From the NCBI RefSeq assembly GCF_014647495.1, contig NZ_BMPH01000002.1:186001-250000 (forward strand): a stretch of 64,000 nt of DNA. Reading direction: 5' to 3'. Shown here piece by piece: positions 1 through 8,697 of the stretch. Both the position numbers and the translations under genes were made by a program. The DNA comes from Glutamicibacter protophormiae. Lineage in GTDB: Bacteria > Actinomycetota > Actinomycetes > Actinomycetales > Micrococcaceae. The first letter of the stretch is position 1. Each line of letters begins with the position of its first letter. A model generated the notes under the pieces. That model searched no databases. It had not been told where the DNA came from and saw only the letters and a program-made list of their open reading frames with translations.

Positions 1-1317
1 ATCGGGAATGCCATCGAGTGGTTCGACTACGGAATCTACGGCTACTTGATCGTTTACATCTCCCAGCTGTTTTTCACCTTCGGTGAAAACGACGGGGCGA
101 TACCGAGGATTCTGGCCTTTTCCACCTTCGCAATCTCGTTCATCGTGCGTCCGTTGGGGGGCATGGTGCTTGGGCCTTTAGGCGACAGGATCGGGCGTCG
201 CACGATCTTGATCTTCACCATCGTGATGATCAGCGTATCCACGGCATGCATAGCCGTGCTGCCGACCTTCGAATCGGCTGGTTACCTAGCTCCCGTCTTG
301 TTGGTGCTGCTGCGCATGATTCAGGGATTCTCCGCCGGCGGCGAATATGCCGGGGCGGCAGTTTTCATGAGCGAGCATGCGCCGGACAACAAGCGCGGCA
401 AGTATGGGTCCTTCCTGGAATTCGGTACATTGGCCGGATTCAGCGCGGCGGCGATATTGTGCACCGTGCTGACCATGGTGGTCGGCGAGGACGGGATGAT
501 GGCCGGATGGTGGCGTCTGCCCTTTGCCCTGACTCTTGTGCTGGGCGGTATCGCGTTGTGGATGCGGCGGCATCTTGAAGAACCCGAGACGTTCACCGAC
601 GACGCTGGGAAGAACAACGCAGTTCATTCGGCGCCACAGGCCCTGCGCTCACTGCTGTTAAAGCACCCAGGGCAGCTACTCAAGCTCTTCGGATTCATAG
701 TGTTGGTGAATGTGGCCTTCTACCTCGTTCTCACCTACATGCCCAGCTACTTGACCGCTACGCTGGGCCATGACGCAACGCAGGCGAACTTAACCTTGGT
801 GCTCATTCAGCTGATCATGATGGCGCTGATCGTCCCGCTCGGAGCCTTGAGCGATAGGATCGGCCGTAGGCCCTTGCTACTCACGGCAAGCATAGGGTTC
901 GTGGTGCTGTCTATTCCTGCAGTGAAGGTGTTGCAAACAGGCGGGCTCTGGGGCCAGATCGTCGGTATCGGCACCCTGGGGTTGCTGCTGGTGGTCCTGC
1001 TCTCCACAATTTCCTCCACGTTGCCCGCATTGTTCCCCACGTCGGTGCGCTACTCGGGATTCGCGATCGGCTATAACCTTTCCACTGCGATTTTTGGCGG
1101 CACCGCTGCAGTGGCCAACGAAGCGATCATCGGGGCCACCGGCAATGAACTGGTTCCCGGCTGGTACCTGATGGGTGCAGGCATCATTGGGCTGGTCTCG
1201 GTATTGACCTTTCAGGAAACCGCCGGGCGGTCACTGCGCGGCAATGTGATCCCGGGCAGCGACGACCAGTTGCGACTTGACCGCGGGCAATCCCTAATCG
1301 GTCGGATCAATCGCTAA
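1..1317 (+). CDS. MHS-family MFS transporter, 5' end outside window
   Basis: Proton-coupled uptake permease of the cytoplasmic membrane, related to ProP, ShiA and KgtP (metabolite:H+ symporter family). The frame is open from the first base and starts with IEWFDYGIYGY, the conserved text of TM helix 1 in this family, so only a short N-terminal stretch is missing; 438 residues are visible against a usual 420-450. The two MFS loop motifs are present: GPLGDRIGRRT after TM2 and GALSDRIGRRPLL after TM8. About twelve hydrophobic segments can be traced. The substrate (an organic acid, betaine or similar) cannot be read from sequence. An SDR dehydrogenase follows after 47 bases on the same strand, which suggests uptake and oxidation of one compound. 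Confidence 0.9.
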   Translation: MGNAIEWFDYGIYGYLIVYISQLFFTFGENDGAIPRILAFSTFAISFIVRPLGGMVLGPLGDRIGRRTILIFTIVMISVSTACIAVLPTFESAGYLAPVLLVLLRMIQGFSAGGEYAGAAVFMSEHAPDNKRGKYGSFLEFGTLAGFSAAAILCTVLTMVVGEDGMMAGWWRLPFALTLVLGGIALWMRRHLEEPETFTDDAGKNNAVHSAPQALRSLLLKHPGQLLKLFGFIVLVNVAFYLVLTYMPSYLTATLGHDATQANLTLVLIQLIMMALIVPLGALSDRIGRRPLLLTASIGFVVLSIPAVKVLQTGGLWGQIVGIGTLGLLLVVLLSTISSTLPALFPTSVRYSGFAIGYNLSTAIFGGTAAVANEAIIGATGNELVPGWYLMGAGIIGLVSVLTFQETAGRSLRGNVIPGSDDQLRLDRGQSLIGRINR

Positions 1318-1364
1318 CTCCGCTGGACCACGAACTACACCGCAGACTCAAAGGAGAGAAATCT

Positions 1365-2114
1365 ATGGAATCCAAACCTGTTGCTTTGGTAACTGGATCG
1401 ACCTCGGGAATCGGTGTCGCCATTGCCCAGCGCCTGATCAGGGAGGGATTCTTCGTCGTGATCAGTGGAAGAAACACTGAGCGCGGCGAGACGGTGGCCG
1501 CGGAACTCGGCGAACGTGGCTGCTTCATCCAAGCGGACCTCACACGGTCCGGAGCCCCCCAGCGACTCATTGATGAGGTTGTAGAGCGCACCGGGAAACT
1601 TGATGTGTTGATCAATAACGCGGCCATTGACCATGTCAATTGGATTCTGGAAACGCCCGAAAACGAAATCCGCGAGACCTTTGAAATCAACACGTTTGCC
1701 GCTATCTACTGCCTGCAGGCCGCGGCCCGGACTATGTCCGAAGCCGGCGGCGGGGCCATCATCAACATTACTTCTCGCCTAGCCAGCATCGGTGTTCCTA
1801 CCATGAGCCTATACAGTGCGAGTAAAGGGGCGATTCTCGCACTGACCAAGGCTGCAGCAGTAGAACTGGCGGAGCACAATATCCGGGTAAATGCCGTCGC
1901 TCCGGGCATGACCAGGACTCAGATGTTCAAGGACTGGCTGGCCTCACAGGAGAACCCCGAGGCCACCGAACGCGATGTCTCAGCGGCCATTCCTCTGGGT
2001 AGAGTTGCTCTGCCCGAAGATGTGGCCGGAGCTGTAGCGTATTTCGCTGATCCGCGGAACAGCTATGTCACCGGAACTTCACTGCCTGTAGACGGAGGAT
2101 ATTTGGCCAAGTAA
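1365..2114 (+). CDS. SDR-family NAD(P)-dependent oxidoreductase
   Basis: Classical short-chain dehydrogenase/reductase of 249 residues. The Rossmann cofactor motif TGSTSGIG is at residues 10-17, NNAA follows the fourth strand, and the catalytic set is visible as a Ser in NITSR and Tyr/Lys in YSASK. The C-terminal VDGGYLAK ending is typical of the FabG-like group. The start is set by a good ribosome binding site, AAAGGAGAG, seven bases before ATG. It sits 47 bases behind the transporter gene and is probably co-transcribed with it. Cofactor preference and substrate are not evident; FabG-like SDRs reduce or oxidise many alcohols and ketones, so no specific reaction is assigned. Confidence 0.9.
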   Translation: MESKPVALVTGSTSGIGVAIAQRLIREGFFVVISGRNTERGETVAAELGERGCFIQADLTRSGAPQRLIDEVVERTGKLDVLINNAAIDHVNWILETPENEIRETFEINTFAAIYCLQAAARTMSEAGGGAIINITSRLASIGVPTMSLYSASKGAILALTKAAAVELAEHNIRVNAVAPGMTRTQMFKDWLASQENPEATERDVSAAIPLGRVALPEDVAGAVAYFADPRNSYVTGTSLPVDGGYLAK

Positions 2115-2433
2115 GTCAGCGGTGGCGTAGAACAACGGTGGCATGGCTGAATCTCCACTCCGAAAGTTGGATTGTTGAACTAACCTGTGAATTGCCCGGA
2201 TACAGAATGCAAGGGTAGGCCCCCAAATTCCAGCGGTGCTATTCCCTTGCATTCGTACCTGACGGCTCGTCGCATCGTATTAACGGATAACAAGCACAGG
2301 GTAAATACCCCTGCCGATCGCATTTATCGATGAATATGTCGGCCAGATCTGCAACCGTTGCTCCTGCGGCCAAAGTAACTGGCAATTCACCGTAGCTATT
2401 CCCGTCGTGGGGAACACGCCGTAGGCTCGGGGC
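2115..2433. promoter_or_regulatory. Intergenic region with long inverted repeat
   Basis: A 319-base stretch without a convincing gene between the SDR gene and the polyketide synthase gene. A perfect 11-base inverted repeat (GAATGCAAGGG at 2205-2215 and its complement at 2244-2254) can form a stem-loop. It has no following T-run, so it may be a weak terminator for the upstream operon or a regulator site for the PKS cassette. The promoter of the cassette should lie in the more AT-rich 2270-2410 part, but I cannot choose a convincing -35/-10 pair. Confidence 0.5.
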
Positions 2434-3561
2434 ATGCCAGTGATGATCAGAACGATCCAGACCGCGGTACCTTCGACAGTGTTGAAGCAGGAGGAAGTCA
2501 GAGAGGTCTTTGCCACCCAGCCCGAGCTGAGTCGGCTGGGGCAGCGGCTGGTCGCCACCTCCTTCAACTCGGCGGACATCGATACCCGCTACAGCTGTGT
2601 TTCGGAATTCAACACCGAACTTCCCGAACCGGCCGAACCGATGTTCTATGACCGTTCCTCCGGCCTGCTCCGGTCGCCGAGCACCGCCGAACGCAACAGG
2701 GTCTACGTGGAGCACGCAGGGGACCTGTTCGTCGAGGCCGCCCGGCGCGCGCTGGATGCCTGCCCGGGGCTCGAACCGGCGGACGTCACCCACGTGATCA
2801 CGGTGTCCTGCACCGGCTTCTACAACCCCGGCCCGGACTACCAGATCGTGCGGAGCCTCGGGCTGGACCCGTCCACCGTGCGCCACCATCTGGGGTTCAT
2901 GGGCTGTTATGCCGCCTTCCCGGCGCTGCGCGCGGCCCGGGATTTCTGCCTGGCCGATGAGAACGCCACCGTGCTGGTGGTCTGCGTGGAACTGTGCACG
3001 CTGCATGTCCACAGCTCCAACGACCCCGATACCATCATGGGCTCGGCCATCTTCGCCGACGGCGCCGCCGCCGCGGTGGTGGCCCGGGGCGGCGAGGGGC
3101 TGCAGATCGATGATCTCAAAACCACCTTGACCCCGGTGGGCGAGGAATCGATGGCCTGGAACATCGGCGACCACGGATTCGAGATGGTGCTGGGAACCTA
3201 CGTTCCGCACATCATCGACGACCACATCACCGACGCGCTTACGCCGCTGCTGGAGGCCGACGCGGAGGCCCCGCTGGAGATCGGGCAGATCGCGCACTGG
3301 GGAATCCACCCGGGCGGGCGTGCCATCCTCGACCGAATCCAGAAAAAACTGCAGCTCTCCGAGACGCAGTTGCTGCCGGCACGCCGGATCCTGCGCGACT
3401 TCGGGAACATGTCCAGCTCCACGGTGCTGTTTGTGCTCAAGGAAATCCTCGAAGCGGAGAACACCCGAGCCGGGGAACGGGTCTGCGCCATGGCCTTCGG
3501 CCCCGGACTCACGGTGGAAACGGGTTTGTTCACGGTGAAGCCGACCTCCGGAACCAGCTGA
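2434..3561 (+). CDS. Type III polyketide synthase
   Basis: Chalcone/stilbene-synthase-like homodimeric ketosynthase of 375 residues, a normal length for bacterial type III PKS. It condenses an acyl-CoA starter with malonyl- (or methylmalonyl-) CoA without a carrier protein. The catalytic triad can be placed: Cys near residue 158 in GFMGCYAAF, His near 292 in HWGIHPGG, and Asn near 325 in FGNMSSST. ATG at 2434 is used; a second ATG at 2443 is possible. Its stop overlaps the next start (TGATG), so it is translationally coupled to the methyltransferase and heads a three-gene cassette. Starter unit and ring-closure type (pyrone or resorcinol) cannot be told from sequence alone. Confidence 0.93.
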   Translation: MPVMIRTIQTAVPSTVLKQEEVREVFATQPELSRLGQRLVATSFNSADIDTRYSCVSEFNTELPEPAEPMFYDRSSGLLRSPSTAERNRVYVEHAGDLFVEAARRALDACPGLEPADVTHVITVSCTGFYNPGPDYQIVRSLGLDPSTVRHHLGFMGCYAAFPALRAARDFCLADENATVLVVCVELCTLHVHSSNDPDTIMGSAIFADGAAAAVVARGGEGLQIDDLKTTLTPVGEESMAWNIGDHGFEMVLGTYVPHIIDDHITDALTPLLEADAEAPLEIGQIAHWGIHPGGRAILDRIQKKLQLSETQLLPARRILRDFGNMSSSTVLFVLKEILEAENTRAGERVCAMAFGPGLTVETGLFTVKPTSGTS

Positions 3562-4262
3562 TGCGGCGGCACCCCGAGGAACTGGAAGCCATGGACCGCC
3601 CGGACTGCGACCCGGTGCTGCTGAACCGGACCTACGCCCAGTTCCCGCTGGTGAACAGGGCGGTCGGCGGATGGAAGCGGATCTACGAGCGGCAGATCGC
3701 CCCGGTGCTGGCCCGCGGCGAACCGGCCCGGCTGCTGGACATCGGCTGCGGCGGGGGAGACATCGCCCTGCAGCTGGCGCGCTGGGCCCTGCGCGACGGC
3801 TACGAACTGGATGTCTGGGGCATCGACCCGGATGAGCGGGCCATCGCCTTCGCCCGGCGGGCCGCGATGAAAAGTCCCCTGCCGGCCGGGAAGATCGAGT
3901 TCGCCCGCTGCACCAGCGCGGATTTGGTGCGGCAGGGCGAAGTGTTCGACGTGGTCATTTCCAACCACCTGCTGCATCATCTGGGCGAGACCCAGCTGCG
4001 CGGGATCCTGGCCGACACCGAAGCCCTGGCCACCGGGCTGGGGCTGCATGCGGACATCCGGCGCTCCCGAAGAGCTTCGCTGCTGTTCGGGGCGGCGACG
4101 CTGCCGCTGGCGGGGACCTCGTTGATCCGCCGCGACGGGCTGGCCTCCATCCGCCGCAGCTACATCCCGATGGAACTCGTCCGGCGCGTGCCGGCCGGAT
4201 GGCAGGTGCACACCGCCCGGCCGTTCAGGAACTTGCTGGTCTACCGGCCGGTCCGGGCATGA
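3561..4262 (+). CDS. Class I SAM-dependent methyltransferase of PKS cassette
   Basis: A 233-residue Rossmann-fold methyltransferase with motif I LLDIGCGGGD near residues 59-68, an acidic motif II in WGIDPDERA, and HHLGETQLRGILADTEAL resembling the region after motif III of UbiE-type enzymes. It overlaps the polyketide synthase stop by one base (TGATG). The natural reading is O- or C-methylation of the polyketide, as SrsB does for alkylresorcinols in Streptomyces; SrsB itself belongs to a different methyltransferase family, so this is functional analogy, not homology. The C-terminal third is variable, as expected for substrate binding. Confidence 0.87.
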   Translation: MRRHPEELEAMDRPDCDPVLLNRTYAQFPLVNRAVGGWKRIYERQIAPVLARGEPARLLDIGCGGGDIALQLARWALRDGYELDVWGIDPDERAIAFARRAAMKSPLPAGKIEFARCTSADLVRQGEVFDVVISNHLLHHLGETQLRGILADTEALATGLGLHADIRRSRRASLLFGAATLPLAGTSLIRRDGLASIRRSYIPMELVRRVPAGWQVHTARPFRNLLVYRPVRA

Positions 4263-4289
4263 GAACCCGGAACCGGGGAGGCGCTGCCC

Positions 4290-5414
4290 ATGGATGACGC
4301 GGCGATCATCGGCGGCGGGCCGGTGGGGTTGGGCCTCGCGGTGCTCCTGGCCCAGCAGGGATGGACGGTGCGGGTCTTCGAGCGCCGCCACGGGATTTCC
4401 GGGCATTCCAGGGCCATCGGCCTGCACCCGCCGGCCCAGCAGGTGCTGGCCCGAGCCGGGCTGGCGGCGCAGCTCGCCGAGCAGGGCACCGCAATCCGCC
4501 GGGGGCTGGGCATCAGCAACGGCCGCCAGATCGCCGCGCTGGACTTCGCCTCGCTGCCCGGCCCCTACCCCTACGTGCTGGCGCTGCCGGAGCACCAGAC
4601 CGTGGCGCTGCTGCGGGAGAGGCTGCGCGCGCTGGATCCGCTGGCCCTCAGCGAGGGCCGTGAATTCCAGGGCATCGAAGGACAGTCGGCGGAAGCCATC
4701 CGCTTCACCGTGGCCGGGCCCGGTGGCCTGCAGGCCACGGAAGCCTCCTGGCTCATCGGCGCGGACGGGGTGCAGTCAGCGGTGCGCGCCGAGCTCGGGG
4801 TGGCGTTCCACGGACGAGGGCTGCCGGACCGCTACCTCATGGGCGACTTCCCGGAGACCACCGTCTGGCCGCACAGCGCCGCCTTGTTCATCGAGGCGCA
4901 GGGCATCGTCGAATCCTTCCCGCTGCCGCACGGTCTGCGCCGCTGGGTGGCTAGGCTCGGGCACGGGCAGCCCCCGGACGCGGATTTGCCGGAGCTGATC
5001 CGGGAACGCACCGGCTACCGGGTGGACGCGGAGGCCTGCACCATGCGCAGCTGCTTCTCCACCGCCAACCGCAGGGCGGCCAGCATGATGCAGGGCCGGG
5101 CCGTGCTGCTGGGTGATGCCGCCCACCAGATCAGCCCCATCGGCGGGCAGGGCATGTGCCTGGGCCTGATCGGGGCGGCGAGGCTCGCGGATCTGCTGGC
5201 TTCCGGCGCCGTGCCGGGTGGCGGGCAGCTGCTGCAATTCCAGGCGCGGCAGCTGAAGGCCGCCCGGCAGGCGGGCCTGAAGGCGCACCTGAACATGGCG
5301 TTGGGCAGGCCGGTGGCGCCATGGCTGCTGCCCGCGCGCAACCTGCTGTTCAGCGCGGCGGCGTCGAACCGCACGGTGCACGATGCGGTGGCCCGCAGCT
5401 TCACCATGACCTGA
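4290..5414 (+). CDS. FAD-dependent aromatic monooxygenase
   Basis: Group A flavoprotein hydroxylase (p-hydroxybenzoate hydroxylase fold), 374 residues. The N-terminal dinucleotide motif [10 protein letters not shown] is at residues 8-17, the middle DG-type motif appears as [15 protein letters not shown], and the third FAD motif [14 protein letters not shown] is near residue 275. These enzymes use NAD(P)H and O2 to hydroxylate phenolic rings. The gene begins 27 bases after the methyltransferase, with GGGGAGG before ATG. As third gene of the cassette it probably hydroxylates the polyketide-derived phenol, by analogy with SrsC, giving a hydroquinone that can oxidise to a quinone. A role with a different substrate remains possible. 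Confidence 0.88.
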   Translation: MDDAAIIGGGPVGLGLAVLLAQQGWTVRVFERRHGISGHSRAIGLHPPAQQVLARAGLAAQLAEQGTAIRRGLGISNGRQIAALDFASLPGPYPYVLALPEHQTVALLRERLRALDPLALSEGREFQGIEGQSAEAIRFTVAGPGGLQATEASWLIGADGVQSAVRAELGVAFHGRGLPDRYLMGDFPETTVWPHSAALFIEAQGIVESFPLPHGLRRWVARLGHGQPPDADLPELIRERTGYRVDAEACTMRSCFSTANRRAASMMQGRAVLLGDAAHQISPIGGQGMCLGLIGAARLADLLASGAVPGGGQLLQFQARQLKAARQAGLKAHLNMALGRPVAPWLLPARNLLFSAAASNRTVHDAVARSFTMT

Positions 5415-5475
5415 AGGCCGCGCGTGCCCAAACTCACCGCCTGCGCCCAGCCAATACGTGAAACAATGGATGGTG

Positions 5476-6774
5476 ATGACTTCGAGCAACCCCACCACAC
5501 TTTCCGCTGACGAGCGCAAGGCCCTGCGCCTGGAGCAGGCCGCCGCCCAGCGTGCCCAGCAGCTGCGTATTTCCACCTCCCGCGCCCAGGCCGAAGGCCG
5601 CGCGCAGGTCATTCCGACCGCCGAGGGCTGGAAGCAGGAGATGGGCGCCGACGGCCGCCCCGAACTGCAGTTCGCCACCAAGCGACGCGTCTCCCAGCCG
5701 CCGACCCACCTGGCGGACCTCACCCTGGCCGAGCGCCAGGAGAAGCTGAAAGAACTGGGGCTGCCGGGATTCCGCGCCAAGCAGCTCTCGGTGCACTACT
5801 TCCAGCACTACACCACCGACCCGGCCAAGATGAGCGACCTGCCCAAGGAGCGCCGCGGGGAACTGGTCGACGCCATGTTTCCGAAGCTGCTGACCGAGGT
5901 CAAGCGGCTGACCACCGATGACGGCAGGACCGTCAAGTTCCTGTGGCGCCTGTTCGACGGCTCGCTGGTCGAGTCCGTACTGATGCGCTACCCGAACCGC
6001 ATCACCCTGTGCATCTCCTCGCAGTGCGGCTGCGGCATGAACTGCCCGTTTTGCGCCACCGGACAGGCGGGCCTGACCCGCAACATGTCCACCGCGGAGA
6101 TCCTGGACCAGATCGTCCAGGCCAACCGCGTCATCGCCGAGGGCGGCCTGGGCGGCCAGAAGCACCCGGACGAGCGCGTAGGCAACATCGTGTTCATGGG
6201 CATGGGCGAACCGCTGGCCAACTACAAGCGCGTCATGAACGCCGTGCACCGCATGGTCGCCGAGGCCCCGGAGGGCCTGGGCATGAGCGCCCGCGGCATC
6301 ACCGTCTCCACCGTGGGCCTGGTGCCGGCCATCCGCAAGCTCGCCAACGAGAACGTGCCGGTCACCTTCGCGCTGAGCCTGCACGCCCCGGATGACGAGC
6401 TGCGCGACGAGCTGATCCCGGTGAACTCGCGCTGGAAGGTCGACGAGGCGCTGGATGCGGCCTACGACTACTACGTTAGGACCGGACGCCGCGTCTCCAT
6501 CGAGTACGCGCTGATCAAGGACATGAACGACCACGAGTGGCGCGCGGAAATGCTGGCGAAGAAGCTCAACGCCCGCGGCCGCGGCTGGGTTCACGTGAAC
6601 CCGATCCCGTTGAACCCGGTGCCGGGCTCCATCTGGACCCGCAGCGAACCGGACATCACCAGCAAGTTCGTGCGCCGGCTGGACGAGCTGGGTGTGCCGA
6701 CCACGCTGCGCGACACCCGCGGCAAGGAAATCGACGGCGCCTGCGGCCAGCTGGCCGCCGACGGCGACAAGTAG
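5476..6774 (+). CDS. rlmN: Dual-specificity 23S rRNA/tRNA adenine C2-methyltransferase RlmN
   Basis: Radical-SAM enzyme that methylates C2 of A2503 in 23S rRNA and of A37 in some tRNAs. The radical-SAM cysteines are in [14 protein letters not shown] (CxxxCxxC), followed by [12 protein letters not shown]. The C-terminal [14 protein letters not shown] carries the Cys that forms the methyl-adduct intermediate. About 432 residues, somewhat long because of an N-terminal extension before the ATHLADLTL-like start of the conserved domain (seen as [12 protein letters not shown]). Starts at GTG 5458, ATG 5470 and ATG 5476 are all in frame; none has a good ribosome binding site, and 5476 is a guess. It stands alone, 61 bases after the monooxygenase. 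Confidence 0.95.
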   Translation: MTSSNPTTLSADERKALRLEQAAAQRAQQLRISTSRAQAEGRAQVIPTAEGWKQEMGADGRPELQFATKRRVSQPPTHLADLTLAERQEKLKELGLPGFRAKQLSVHYFQHYTTDPAKMSDLPKERRGELVDAMFPKLLTEVKRLTTDDGRTVKFLWRLFDGSLVESVLMRYPNRITLCISSQCGCGMNCPFCATGQAGLTRNMSTAEILDQIVQANRVIAEGGLGGQKHPDERVGNIVFMGMGEPLANYKRVMNAVHRMVAEAPEGLGMSARGITVSTVGLVPAIRKLANENVPVTFALSLHAPDDELRDELIPVNSRWKVDEALDAAYDYYVRTGRRVSIEYALIKDMNDHEWRAEMLAKKLNARGRGWVHVNPIPLNPVPGSIWTRSEPDITSKFVRRLDELGVPTTLRDTRGKEIDGACGQLAADGDK

Positions 6775-6837
6775 CCTCCGCCGCCCCGGGCAGGGAAGCC
6801 TATACTTTGGTAAGACCTAAGTACAGGGGGACTGCTC

Positions 6838-7113
6838 ATGAGCACGATTCGACTTCCGAGGATCGCCGTCTCCCGGGACCTGGCCAAGGACCTGGTCTGG
6901 GCCGACGAGGTGAAGGCCGACGAACCGGTGGTGCTCGACGGCCGCTGGATGGTCGTGAACAACGAGGACTTCGCCAGCCAGCTCGCCACCGAGCTGCGCA
7001 AGCGGAACATCGTGCACTTCGAGGTGCTCGGCGGCAGCCCCGAATGGCAGGACGCCATTCGGGCCGCCGGGGCCACCTACGACGTGCAGATTAACGTGCA
7101 GTCGCTGGACTAG
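6838..7113 (+). CDS. Small protein, possibly STAS-like
   Basis: A 91-residue protein of unknown function preceded by AGGGGG, 8 bases before ATG. The pattern VVLDGRWMVVNNEDFASQLA (hydrophobic strand, Asp, then a helix beginning with DFASQL) recalls the STAS-like DUF4325 fold, where the protein ends some regulatory pathways, but the similarity is weak and by eye. Its stop codon overlaps that of the convergent gene on the other strand (shared CTAG). Upstream, TATACTTTGGTAAGACC at about 6799-6815 is AT-rich compared with its surroundings and may hold the promoter. Confidence 0.7.
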   Translation: MSTIRLPRIAVSRDLAKDLVWADEVKADEPVVLDGRWMVVNNEDFASQLATELRKRNIVHFEVLGGSPEWQDAIRAAGATYDVQINVQSLD

Positions 7114-7628
7114 GCGTCGATCCAGCGGATGTTCTTCCCGGACCGTTCCAGCACGCCGTCCCACAGCTTCTGCTCCGCATAACCCTGCTGCCTGCCCGAG
7201 TTGTTGAAGAACAGCTCGGCGTACTTCTCCCAGCGGACATAGTCCTCGCGCAGCTCGTTGTTCTCGATGCGGCTGGCGGCGGTGCGGAACTGGCCCTGCA
7301 ACGCGGCCTGGGCCAGCGCCGGAAAGGGGTCGGGCCCCGCGGAACCCGACTGCAGGTAGTCCAGATGCTCCGTCCACCGGCTGCGCAGTTTCAATGCCAC
7401 ATCCTGGACCGCGATCAGCGCGGCCAGCTGCGCGGTGTTGCGGCGTTCGGCGCGCTGCGCCCTGCGGTTTCCCAGCACCGTCACCCAGGTGATGGCCAGG
7501 CCCGTGAGCAGGCCGAGGAACGCGGTGGTCCACGGGGTCAGGCTCAGCGATGAAATGTCCTCCCGCACGAAATCGCACAGCTGGATCAGGTCCTTCGAAT
7601 CCAGCTGCCCGCACGTTTGAATCTGCAT
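7110..7628 (-). CDS. Hypothetical protein with N-terminal membrane anchor
   Basis: A 172-residue protein. The chosen ATG at 7628 has GAGGGGG seven bases upstream on the coding strand. Residues about 33-53 (TTAFLGLLTGLAITWVTVLG) form one TM helix, followed at once by a basic, helical region (NRRAQRAERRNTAQLAAL) and a soluble C-terminal domain rich in Arg, Glu and Trp. No known family recognised. A longer frame upstream of 7628 is open but lacks coding character. It converges tail to tail with the small gene ending at 7113. Confidence 0.72.
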   Translation of the reverse strand: MQIQTCGQLDSKDLIQLCDFVREDISSLSLTPWTTAFLGLLTGLAITWVTVLGNRRAQRAERRNTAQLAALIAVQDVALKLRSRWTEHLDYLQSGSAGPDPFPALAQAALQGQFRTAASRIENNELREDYVRWEKYAELFFNNSGRQQGYAEQKLWDGVLERSGKNIRWIDA

Positions 7629-7729
7629 CACGCCCCCTCGCCGCCGCCCATCCAGGCCATGCCGGTATTCTATGCGCGAATCCGGCGGGCCAATAGGGCC
7701 AGCGGGAACCAGCGCCGGCCCGGGCGTGG

Positions 7730-8071
7730 TTAGGCAGGAGCATGCTTGGCGGCCCGCACCGCGCGGATCATGGCCCAGGCCAGCGCAAGGGCGAACGCGG
7801 GGAGCTCGACCAGCAGGAAGACCGGCCCGAGCAGCAGCGTGCAGGCGGCGGCCGCGGCGGTGCAGGCAAACCCTGTCCATGAAGGCGCCAGCGCGGCGGC
7901 GTGGCCCGCGCGCCAGGCCTCATCGGAGGCGAAGAGCGCAGGCAACCGGTAGCCGGCCCAGTGGTTGCGGGTGATCCTGCCGGCAGCGCAGGCCCTGCAG
8001 GTCAGCGCAGAGGCGAGCATGAGCAGCGGCAGGATGAACGTCATGGGCAGATATCCCTGATGCATCGTCAT
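7730..8071 (-). CDS. SdpI-like small membrane protein
   Basis: About 113 residues with two or three TM segments. The text NHWAGYRLPALFASDEAW matches the signature region of the SdpI/YhfL family (N..GYR.P....S..AW), which in Bacillus includes the immunity protein against the SDP toxin; most family members elsewhere have no known role. ATG 8071 has AGGTGGG upstream; ATG 8044, preceded by CAGGGA, is an alternative that would remove nine residues. No toxin gene is seen beside it, so an immunity role is not supported here. Confidence 0.72.
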   Translation of the reverse strand: MTMHQGYLPMTFILPLLMLASALTCRACAAGRITRNHWAGYRLPALFASDEAWRAGHAAALAPSWTGFACTAAAAACTLLLGPVFLLVELPAFALALAWAMIRAVRAAKHAPA

Positions 8072-8208
8072 GTGACCCACCTGTTTCCCGGTTCCTGATT
8101 CCGAGGATAAACCCGCCGCGAGCGCCTGGCGCCATGAATATGCCATGCGCTGGCTGAGCACCCGAAGCGAACTAGGAGCTTGCCTGCGGCGGACGGTATG
8201 GTTCAGAT

Positions 8209-8697
8209 ATGGCTGTCTCAGATCCTCTTTTCCTTGATAAATCCAATCCGGAGTTGTGGAACTCGATTGGGAAGTTCGCCAATCAGCTGGCCAAGTCCTA
8301 CCAGGCGGCAGGCATCAGCGACCGGCTGGCCGAACTGGTGAACCTGCGCGTCTCGCAGATCAACGGCTGCGCCTACTGCCTGGATCTGCATGCCCGCAAG
8401 GCCATCGACGCCGGGGAGAGCCTGCAGCGCATCAACTTGCTGTCCACCTGGAATGAATGCGGCGGACTGTTCGACGAGGAAGAGTGCGCGGCGCTGGCCA
8501 TCGCCGAGGCCGCAACCACCCTGCCCACCCCCGAGGAGCGCATCGCGGCGGTAGCTTCGGCACGGCTGGTGTTCACCGACGAGCAGGTGGCCGCCATCCA
8601 ATGGATCGCCGTGGCGATGAACGCCTTCAACCGGATCTCGGTGCTCTCCCGGCATCCGGTCAAGGACCGCACCCTAACCGAAAGCGCACAGCAGTGA
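8209..8697 (+). CDS. AhpD-like carboxymuconolactone decarboxylase-family protein
   Basis: A 162-residue all-helical protein of the AhpD/CMD superfamily. The redox motif is NGCAYCLDLHARKA near residue 50 (CxxC followed by His), the arrangement used by alkylhydroperoxidase AhpD to reduce its partner. The residue set around it (ELVNLRVSQINGCAYC) is typical. It overlaps the following aminotransferase (GTGA), so both are made from one message. Most likely a peroxide or thiol-linked protein; no ahpC is adjacent, so the partner is unknown. Confidence 0.9.
   Translation: MAVSDPLFLDKSNPELWNSIGKFANQLAKSYQAAGISDRLAELVNLRVSQINGCAYCLDLHARKAIDAGESLQRINLLSTWNECGGLFDEEECAALAIAEAATTLPTPEERIAAVASARLVFTDEQVAAIQWIAVAMNAFNRISVLSRHPVKDRTLTESAQQ

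Noticed and set aside
2239-4595. Long antisense open frames opposite the PKS, methyltransferase and monooxygenase genes
   Set aside because: They arise from GC-rich third codon positions; they lack ribosome binding sites and recognisable domains, and the plus-strand genes have intact catalytic motifs.
7730-8071. SDP-type toxin immunity system around the SdpI-like gene
   Set aside because: No sdpC-like toxin or autorepressor is adjacent; the family is widespread without toxins.
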